Below are positions 54,839 through 61,172 of a DNA stretch of 64,000 nucleotides, in pieces; within the stretch, counting starts at the first letter, position 1, and each line of letters begins with the position of its first letter. Both the position numbers and the translations under genes were made by a program. Location: positions 1 through 64,000 of the forward strand of contig JBAYTZ010000008.1 of assembly GCA_041675285.1 (NCBI GenBank), written 5' to 3'. This stretch comes from Candidatus Delongbacteria bacterium. Lineage in GTDB: Bacteria; CAIWAD01. The notes under the pieces were generated by a model, which saw only the letters and a program-made list of their open reading frames with translations, was not told where the DNA came from and did no database searches.

Positions 54839-56263
54839 ATGAGCGAGATCACCCACGCCCCCCTGCTGATTCTGGGCGCCGGACCGGGCGGCTACGCCGC
54901 GGCCTTCTTGGCCGCCGACCTGGGGCTGGAGCCCGTGCTGGTGGCCCCGGAGGAGAACCCGGGTGGCGTTTGCCTGCACGTGGGCTGCATTCCCTCCAAG
55001 GCCCTGCTGCACGTGGCCGCGCTGCTGAACGAGGCCCGGGAGGCCCAGCGCTGGGGCCTGGCCTTCAGCGAGCCGCGGCTGGACTTGGACCGTCTGCGCG
55101 CCTGGAAGGACGAGGTGGTGACGGGTCTGACGGGCGGGCTGGGCGACCTGCGCCAGAAGCGCGGTGTGCGCCACCTGCGCGGCCGCGGCCGGCTGGTGGC
55201 CCCGGGGCGCGTGCGCGTGGACCTGGAGGGCGGCGGCCACGCCGAGCTGGGCTTCGAGCGCCTGCTGCTGGCCACGGGCTCGCGGCCCGTGATGCTGCCC
55301 GGCCTGCCGGACTCCGCCCGGATCTGGGATTCCACCGGCGCGCTGGAGCTGCCGCGCATCCCGCGCCGCCTGCTGGTGGTGGGCGGCGGGATCATCGGGC
55401 TGGAGCTGGGCAGCGTCTACGCGGCCCTGGGCAGCCAGGTGGTGGTGGTGGAGATGCTGCCGGCCATCCTGCCTGGCGCGGATCGGGACCTGGTGCGCAT
55501 GCTGGAGAAGCGCCTGCTGCCGCGCTTCGCCGCTATCCGCACCGCCACGCGGGTCGGTCAGGTGGTGGAGAACCGCAACGGCCTGAAGGTCACGCTGACC
55601 GGGCCCGACGGGGCGGAGACCCAGGAGCGCTTTGACCAGATCCTGGTCTCCGTGGGCCGGCGGCCCAACAGCGACGGACTGGGCCTGGAGCACAGCGCCG
55701 TCCAGCTGGACGCGCGCGGCTTCGTCCAGGTGGACGGGAAGCGCCGCACGGCGGATCCGCGGGTCTGGGCCATCGGCGACCTGACGGGCAACCCCATGCT
55801 GGCGCACAAGGCCAGCGCCGAGGCCCGCGCGGCCATCGAGGACATGGCCGGGCAGAAGGGGGCCGGCTGGGACCCCGCTGCCATTCCGTCCGTGGTCTAC
55901 ACGGATCCCGAACTGGCCTGGTGCGGCCTGACGGAGGGCGAGGCCAAGGAACAGAGCCGCAAGGTGGCCGTGGCGCGCTTTCCGTGGCAGGCCAGCGGCC
56001 GGGCCCTCTCCATGGACCGCCCGGACGGCCTGACCAAGCTGATCATCGACCCGGAAACGGAGCGCGTGCTGGGCGTGGGCATCGTGGGCAAGGGCGCGGG
56101 CGAGCTGATCGCCGAGGGCGTGCTGGCGCTGGAAATGGCCGCGCTGGCCTCGGACCTGGCGCGCAGCATCCATCCGCACCCCACCTGCTCCGAGACCCTG
56201 ATGGAGGCGGCGGAAGTCTTCTACGGACACGCCACCCATTTCCACACGCCCCGCCGCCGCTGA
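54839..56263 (+). CDS. lpdA: Dihydrolipoyl dehydrogenase (E3)
   Basis: 474-residue flavoprotein that reoxidises the lipoyl group with NAD. N-terminal FAD-binding LILGAGPGGYAAAFLAADLG, the redox-active pair in GGVCLHVGCIPSK (C45, C50), the NAD motif VVGGGIIGLELGSVYAALG, a second FAD motif VWAIGDLTGNPMLAHKA, and the C-terminal base in HPHPTCSE. ATG 54839 is chosen over the upstream in-frame ATG at 54809, which lies in the repeat arm. Completes the E1-E2-E3 set. Confidence 0.96.
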   Translation: MSEITHAPLLILGAGPGGYAAAFLAADLGLEPVLVAPEENPGGVCLHVGCIPSKALLHVAALLNEAREAQRWGLAFSEPRLDLDRLRAWKDEVVTGLTGGLGDLRQKRGVRHLRGRGRLVAPGRVRVDLEGGGHAELGFERLLLATGSRPVMLPGLPDSARIWDSTGALELPRIPRRLLVVGGGIIGLELGSVYAALGSQVVVVEMLPAILPGADRDLVRMLEKRLLPRFAAIRTATRVGQVVENRNGLKVTLTGPDGAETQERFDQILVSVGRRPNSDGLGLEHSAVQLDARGFVQVDGKRRTADPRVWAIGDLTGNPMLAHKASAEARAAIEDMAGQKGAGWDPAAIPSVVYTDPELAWCGLTEGEAKEQSRKVAVARFPWQASGRALSMDRPDGLTKLIIDPETERVLGVGIVGKGAGELIAEGVLALEMAALASDLARSIHPHPTCSETLMEAAEVFYGHATHFHTPRRR

Positions 56264-56322
56264 TTTCCGCATTCGATGCGGATGATGGACAACAGGTTGG
56301 AGTTGGGGAAGACCGCGGCCCG

Positions 56323-56351
56323 TTGCATCAGCGCCCGCGCTTCCCTACACT
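56323..56351 (+). promoter_or_regulatory. Promoter of tRNA-Ser
   Basis: TTGCAT (56323-56328), 17-base spacer, TACACT (56346-56351), about 40 bases before the tRNA. Same layout as the promoter at 3811-3839. Confidence 0.65.
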
Positions 56352-56390
56352 TTGCGCTTCCTGAGCCGGCCACGTGCTGGCGATCGGCCG

Positions 56391-56477
56391 GGAGAGGTGA
56401 CCGAGTGGCCGATGGTGTGCGCTTGGAAAGCGTATGTAGGGTTACACCTACCGTGGGTTCGAATCCCACCCTCTCCG
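56391..56477 (+). tRNA. tRNA-Ser (anticodon GGA)
   Basis: 87 bases including the discriminator G. The acceptor stem is GGAGAGG / CCTCTCC. The anticodon arm TGCGC-TTGGAAA-GCGTA reads GGA. The long variable arm (TGTAGGGTTACACCTACC) is typical of class II serine tRNAs. The T arm GTGGG-TTCGAAT-CCCAC is canonical. No CCA is encoded. A terminator follows. Confidence 0.96.
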
Positions 56478-56489
56478 TCCCACGAAAAA

Positions 56490-56513
56490 GCCCGCGTTCG
56501 CGGGCTTTTTTTT
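56490..56513 (+). terminator. Intrinsic terminator of tRNA-Ser
   Basis: Stem GCCCGC / GCGGGC with GTTC loop and eight T residues, preceded by GAAAAA. Confidence 0.92.
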
Positions 56514-56635
56514 GGCGTGCAAGGAGACGGGGCAACGACCCGCAGGGAACGGCCCATCTACTCGCCAGACCATCCTCTGGAATCAGTCCACCAGTCTTCC
56601 CCACACATGGACAGGGTTGTTAAACCGGGATGATC

Positions 56636-56668
56636 GCCCACCCGCAACCGCAAGTGGGTGGCCTTTTT
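56636..56668 (+). terminator. Second terminator-like hairpin, no obvious gene upstream
   Basis: A bulged stem (GCCCACCC against GGGTGGC) with a loop around AACCGCAA, followed by TTTTT on the plus strand. It lies just past the stop of the minus-strand receiver gene, but its T tract serves plus-strand transcripts, perhaps as back-up for the tRNA. Confidence 0.4.
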
Positions 56669-56686
56669 CTTCAAGCGCGGGGCTGG

Positions 56687-57103
56687 TCAGGGATTCACTT
56701 CGTATCCCTGACCGGAGATTGTGAAGATGGCCGGGCCGGCTCCACTGAGCGGCAGGGCCAGGGATTGGATGGCGGCCAACAAGTCCTGAATGTAAATCGG
56801 CTTCCCCAGCACCTTGTCCACACCTTGCGCGTGAGCTTTCTGCAGGGTCGCCGGCGAAAACTGACCGGAGTAGAGGATGGTCTTGATCTGGGGCTGTTTG
56901 CCCTTGACCGCCTTGATCAATAACAGGCCATCCATTTCCGGTAGCCGAAAGTCCGAAACAAGTAGATCGTAGGTCCCTTTTTCGCAGGCAGCCAGAGCCG
57001 AGGCGGGACCCTGATGCGCGTCCACCCGGTGACCTTCGGAGTGAAGAAAGCGACCCAGACTCAGCAGACTTAGCCAGTCATCATCCACCAGCAGAATGTT
57101 CAT
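56687..57103 (-). CDS. Response regulator receiver protein
   Basis: A 138-residue CheY-like receiver with a short unconserved tail. Acidic pocket DDD near residue 7, phospho-acceptor D51 in VSDFRLPEMDG, conserved Thr/Ser region (TILYSGQ) and K101 in GKPI. There is no output domain, so it acts through protein contacts or as a phosphate sink. It is divergent from the sensor kinase/NtrC-type pair. A sigma-54-type promoter lies 28-45 bases before its ATG. Confidence 0.93.
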   Translation of the reverse strand: MNILLVDDDWLSLLSLGRFLHSEGHRVDAHQGPASALAACEKGTYDLLVSDFRLPEMDGLLLIKAVKGKQPQIKTILYSGQFSPATLQKAHAQGVDKVLGKPIYIQDLLAAIQSLALPLSGAGPAIFTISGQGYEVNP

Positions 57104-57130
57104 CCGATTCCCCTCAACAACACGGCCGGT

Positions 57131-57148
57131 TTTGCAGCTTGCGTGCCA
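57131..57148 (-). promoter_or_regulatory. Sigma-54 (-24/-12) promoter of the receiver gene
   Basis: On the minus strand TGGCACG-CAAG-CTGCAAA: GG and GC are 12 bases apart, as sigma-54 polymerase requires. The only departure from consensus is C for the first T of TTGC. A second TGGCAC lies 22 bases further upstream (57170-57165). Confidence 0.7.
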
Positions 57149-57259
57149 ATCGTGTTCCTGGCCTGTGCCAATTATATCTGCTTGTCAATGATAGACATCA
57201 ATCACGGACATGCAGGTGAGTCGCACGCAGGGCTGTTAGATGAGCGCATCCAGTTGATC

Positions 57260-57283
57260 AGAATCTGAGGATTCTCAAGAATC
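57260..57283. promoter_or_regulatory. Alternating AGAATC/GATTCT half-sites before the sensor kinase gene
   Basis: AGAATC (57260-57265), GATTCT (57270-57275) and AGAATC (57278-57283) form two overlapping inverted repeats. They sit about 120 bases before the kinase start and just upstream of a TACCTT -10-like box (57291). A regulator-binding site is plausible. Confidence 0.45.
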
Positions 57284-57399
57284 TAATGGGTACCTTGCTT
57301 TCCGAACCGCCTCAATTCGTCCGCGCAACATCGCCCCTCTGCCAGCAGAAGTGATCGGATCTCCGATTGAGTCGGACGGCCAGGGAAAGCGAGAAACGG

Positions 57400-59067
57400 A
57401 TGGGCCATTTGGAAGAACGGCTGAACGATTCTGAGCAGGCATCCGACCGGAAGCAGCGCCTGCAGGAAGCCCTCCAACTTTGCGATCTGCTGAATACGCA
57501 AGGTCGGCTAACCGAACTTGAATCGCCTGTGAACACGGCTCTGGAACTGGCCACGGTCTCCAATGACCAACTGAGCCTGGCCCGGGCGTTGAAGTTCCAG
57601 TCTCTGCTGCACTACAGCCGGTTGAGCTTTGATCGGGCCCTGGAGTCGGGTTTCAGGGCGGTCAAACTGCTGCAGGGACGCGACGAAGCCGTCCTGCTGT
57701 CGAGCCTGCTGAACAACATCGGCGTGTATTACACCGCCCTGGGAATTCCGGAGCGGGGCCTGGAGTACTTTGAGCAGGCCAGCGGACTGGATCCCGAAAA
57801 CGGCAAAGCCATCAGCAACGCCGGCCAGCGCTTGCTGGTGATGGATCGGGTACCGGAAGCTGTCAAGCGCTTCAGGCAGGCGCTTGAACTGGCGGACCGG
57901 TTGGGCGACGAATTGCAGTCTGCCCATTTGTACAAGAACCTTGGTGATGTGAACCTGGCTGCGGGAGACATCGACACCGCCGAAATCCACTTCACGAAGG
58001 CGCTGGAAGTGGGGCGCCGCCTGCAGGACAACGTCACTTGTGCCTTTGCCCTGATCGGCTTGAGCAAGGTCGCCCTCAGCCGGGAATCAGCTGTCGAGGC
58101 GCGCGACCTGGCCCGGGAAGCCCTGGCATTGGCTGAACAACTGAACAGCAACGAACTCAGGTGGTTCGGGCTGTTGTCCCTGGCCGATGGTTGCCGGGCC
58201 ATCGGCGATGACAAGGAACTGGCCAACGTCTTGACCCAAAGCCTGCAGTTGCACGAACAGATGTATTCCGGGAGCATCACGCAGCGAATCGCTGAGCTGG
58301 AAGCCACCTACAAGCTGGAGCGCAAGGAACTGGAAACAAAGCGCCTGCTTGAGCAGCAGGCCCGGCTGGCGTCCATCGGTGTGATGGGCGCAGGAATCAC
58401 CCACGAGATCAATCAGCCGCTCAACGCCATTACGATCAATGCGGACGGCATGCTATTCAAGGATGATCGGGAAAAGGTCCTCCCGAAGGAGTACCGCGAG
58501 TCCGTCGAGCAAATCCACCAGGCCGCCACGCGCATCGACGAGATCGTCAAGCACATGCGCAGTTTCTGGTCCCGGCCCGACTACCTGAAACACGTCTCCT
58601 TCGACCTCAACGAAGGCATTAAGAACGCCCTGGGACTGATTCGCCGACAGGTGGCCAGTCACGGCATCGCGCTCGAGACCAGCCTGTGCAAAGGCCAGAT
58701 TCCCGTGCTCGGAATCAGCATTCACCTGGAACAGATTGTGATCAACCTCGTGGTCAACGCGATGCACAGCCTGGACAAGCTGACGTCCGGCGAGCGGCGG
58801 ATCACGCTGACGACTTCGCGGGACAACGGACTGGCCCGACTCACGGTCTGCGACACCGGAGAAGGTCTGCCCGAGGGCGTCAAGGACCGGCTGTTTGATC
58901 CCTTCTATTCGACCAAGCCCGCCGGTGAGGGCATGGGACTGGGTCTGGCCATCGTCAAGAGCTTCATCGAAGAGATGGACGGCTGCATCGAATGCGCCAA
59001 TCAGCCGCAGGGCGGTGCCATGTTCAGCATCACGCTGCCCATCGAGGGCTGGGGGAAGGATCGATGA
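57400..59067 (+). CDS. Cytoplasmic TPR-domain sensor histidine kinase
   Basis: About 555 residues from ATG 57400 (a TTG at 57367 is also in frame). The first 300 residues are a chain of TPR-like helical repeats (ALGIPERGLEYFEQASGLDP, HLYKNLGDVNLAAGDIDTAE and others) with no transmembrane helix. A coiled coil leads to an HisKA domain with H335 in GITHEINQPLNAI. The HATPase follows: N box INLVVNAMHSL, G1 DTGEGLPEG, F box DPFYSTK and G2 GMGLGLAIV. The signal is therefore sensed through protein contacts inside the cell. Its stop overlaps the NtrC-type gene (ATGA). Confidence 0.93.
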   Translation: MGHLEERLNDSEQASDRKQRLQEALQLCDLLNTQGRLTELESPVNTALELATVSNDQLSLARALKFQSLLHYSRLSFDRALESGFRAVKLLQGRDEAVLLSSLLNNIGVYYTALGIPERGLEYFEQASGLDPENGKAISNAGQRLLVMDRVPEAVKRFRQALELADRLGDELQSAHLYKNLGDVNLAAGDIDTAEIHFTKALEVGRRLQDNVTCAFALIGLSKVALSRESAVEARDLAREALALAEQLNSNELRWFGLLSLADGCRAIGDDKELANVLTQSLQLHEQMYSGSITQRIAELEATYKLERKELETKRLLEQQARLASIGVMGAGITHEINQPLNAITINADGMLFKDDREKVLPKEYRESVEQIHQAATRIDEIVKHMRSFWSRPDYLKHVSFDLNEGIKNALGLIRRQVASHGIALETSLCKGQIPVLGISIHLEQIVINLVVNAMHSLDKLTSGERRITLTTSRDNGLARLTVCDTGEGLPEGVKDRLFDPFYSTKPAGEGMGLGLAIVKSFIEEMDGCIECANQPQGGAMFSITLPIEGWGKDR

Positions 59068-60494
59068 AGGTTCTGCTGATCGATGACGATCCCAGCAGCC
59101 TGCAGGCCCTGGAACGCTATCTGCGCGATCCGTTCGGCTATCAGGTGCTCACGGCCGCGAACTGCGAGGAAGGCCTGGCCCTGTTCGAGGCGAACGACAT
59201 CTCCATCGTGCTCAGCGACATCCGCATGGAAGGCATGACCGGTCTGGAGATGCTCGACCGGATCAAGGCCAGTGACAAGGGCCGCGACACCGACGTCGTC
59301 CTGATGACCGGCTTTGGTGACCTGAACCTGTGCATCGCGGCCTTGCGCGGGGAGGCCAGCGACTTCCTGCTCAAACCGATTTCCGTCAAGGAACTGGACG
59401 AAGTGCTCAAGCGGATGGCCCGGCGCAGGCAGATCCGCCACGCCGCGGACCGCTCGCGTCTCAACGGCCCGGAGGAGAGCGGTTCCACCGGCGAGAAGAG
59501 CGAAGACGGCGGCAGCGTGTTCAGCGACATCCTGCCCGGCCAACTCGTCGGCTTCTATTCCGCACCCATGCGCACCATCCAGCACGTCTGCAGCAAACTC
59601 CACGAACAGCGGGATGTCCCGGTGCTGATCGAGGGTGAGACGGGAACGGGCAAGGAAGTGGTCGCCCGGTTGGTTCACGGCGGCAATCAGGAAAGCCGGC
59701 CCTTCATCTCGGTCAACTGCTCGGCCATTGCGCCCTCCCTGTTCGAAAGCGAGCTCTTCGGCTATGCGGAAGGCGCGTTCACCGGGGCCAAACGCAGCGG
59801 GGCGATCGGTCGAATCGAGCAGGCCCAGGGTGGCACGCTGTTTCTGGACGAGATTGGCGAGATGCCCCTCGACATGCAGCCCAAGCTGTTGCGCGTGATC
59901 CAGGAGCGGGAGCTGAGGCGGGTGGGGAGCGACAGGATCATGCGCCTTGACCTCCGGATCATCTGCGCCACAAACAGATCCCTGCTCGCCTTGTCGAAGG
60001 AGGGCGCTTTCCGCAGCGACCTCTATTACCGACTGAACACGGGCTACATCCAGGTCCCGCCGCTCCGGGATCGTCTGCGCGACATCTTTCCGCTGGCCAG
60101 GCTGTTCCTGGGCCAGGCCAATGCCAAGTGTGGAAAGAACTTCACTTCGATCACTCGCGAGGCTGTGCAGCGTTTGGAGGAGTACCCCTGGCCGGGGAAC
60201 ATCAGGGAACTGAAAAGCCAGATCGACCGCAGCGTCTTGATGTACGAAGGCCGGTACCTGGAAGTTGGCCACCTGGAGAGTCTGAGTGCGGGCCGCGAAG
60301 GGGATCTAAGCCAGGGCAACCGGATCCTGCTGGAGTTGCCGGATGAAGGCTACCCATTGGCGGACATGCAGGAAATCATCGCCCGGACGGTTCTTAAGCG
60401 GATGGGTGGCAACATCACCCAAGCCGCCAAGTACCTGGACATCGCCTGGGCGACCCTGAACCGGATGGCCGGCAAGACGAAGCACTGGAGTTGA
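59064..60494 (+). CDS. Sigma-54-dependent response regulator (NtrC family)
   Basis: 476 residues: receiver (phospho-acceptor D52 in LSDIRMEGMTG), linker, AAA+ activator and Fis-type helix-turn-helix. The AAA+ part has Walker A GETGTGKE (about residue 191), the intact sigma-54 contact loop GAFTGA (about 237), Walker B GGTLFLDEIGEMPLDMQ and the PWPGNIREL motif. The C-terminal HTH is GGNITQAAKYLDIAWATLN. It overlaps the kinase gene by four bases and is surely its partner. The receiver gene's sigma-54 promoter nearby is the obvious local target. Confidence 0.96.
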   Translation: MKVLLIDDDPSSLQALERYLRDPFGYQVLTAANCEEGLALFEANDISIVLSDIRMEGMTGLEMLDRIKASDKGRDTDVVLMTGFGDLNLCIAALRGEASDFLLKPISVKELDEVLKRMARRRQIRHAADRSRLNGPEESGSTGEKSEDGGSVFSDILPGQLVGFYSAPMRTIQHVCSKLHEQRDVPVLIEGETGTGKEVVARLVHGGNQESRPFISVNCSAIAPSLFESELFGYAEGAFTGAKRSGAIGRIEQAQGGTLFLDEIGEMPLDMQPKLLRVIQERELRRVGSDRIMRLDLRIICATNRSLLALSKEGAFRSDLYYRLNTGYIQVPPLRDRLRDIFPLARLFLGQANAKCGKNFTSITREAVQRLEEYPWPGNIRELKSQIDRSVLMYEGRYLEVGHLESLSAGREGDLSQGNRILLELPDEGYPLADMQEIIARTVLKRMGGNITQAAKYLDIAWATLNRMAGKTKHWS

Positions 60495-60532
60495 CGGCGG
60501 GAGCGCCGGACCCGCCTCCACAAAGGGTATGT

Positions 60533-60650
60533 CCACAAAACACACGAAAGGCACAAAGCGATCTTAAGCAACCATCATATCTTCACCAGCAGAAATGAGC
60601 TTTGAATTGCGCGTAATTTTTTATCTGTGTTCCTTGTGTTGTTTGCGGTT
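60533..60650. repeat. Degenerate CACGAAA-type inverted pair
   Basis: CCACAAAACACACGAAAGGC (60533 on) and, reversed, TCTGTGTTCCTTGTGTTG (about 60624-60641) resemble a decayed member of the CACAGAG/CACGAAG families. It lies right after the NtrC-type stop. Confidence 0.45.
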
Positions 60651-61092
60651 TAATTGCCTCTTGTTTCCTATTTACCAGTCGTTAACTCGGCATTTATTGC
60701 TCGGAAGATTATCAGCCTTTTGCGGTATATCGAGAAGTTCTGCCAACGAACGGGCTTTCCAGCTGGTGATGCCAAGAACGGCATTTCGTGTCAAGGTGAA
60801 TATGGCGTGATTCAATTACGTTAGTCTCTCTAGAACAGATATCTCACGGGAAGACACGAATAAATTCTAAGAAGATAGTGAAAAAATTGTAAAACGACTC
60901 TTTATGCCATCGAAGTGACAAACAGTACAGCCATTGAAGGTCATTTTTCAGTTATTTATGATGATTATATTGTAGAGACGAAATTGATAGACAACAAAAA
61001 AAAGTGAGATTTAAATAGCATTTATGATAAATTCAATAATATGATCCGAGCTCATTTTCATATTCCTTTGAGCATCTAATTTCGTTGATCAG
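60651..61092. other. AT-rich intergenic region
   Basis: About 440 bp much richer in A and T than the rest of the window, with runs such as AACAAAAAAAAGTGAG near 60990. Short frames exist, for example 60595-60810 on the plus strand, but none has a ribosome-binding site plus recognisable protein. No RNA gene is evident. Confidence 0.5.
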
Positions 61093-61130
61093 GAAAAAAA
61101 GAAGTTGCCTGCATTTCTGCAGGCAACTTC
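61093..61130 (-). terminator. Intrinsic terminator of the exported protein gene
   Basis: On the minus strand a perfect 13-bp stem (GAAGTTGCCTGCA / TGCAGGCAACTTC) with a four-base loop is followed by seven T residues. It lies about 40 bases after the stop at 61173. Confidence 0.93.
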
Positions 61131-61172
61131 CGGATTCTTGATCTGCTCGGATCAAAACGGGGGTAGGCGATC

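Noticed and set aside
60595..60810. 71-codon plus-strand frame in the AT-rich gap
   Set aside because: Overlaps a decayed repeat arm, lacks a ribosome-binding site and has no recognisable features.
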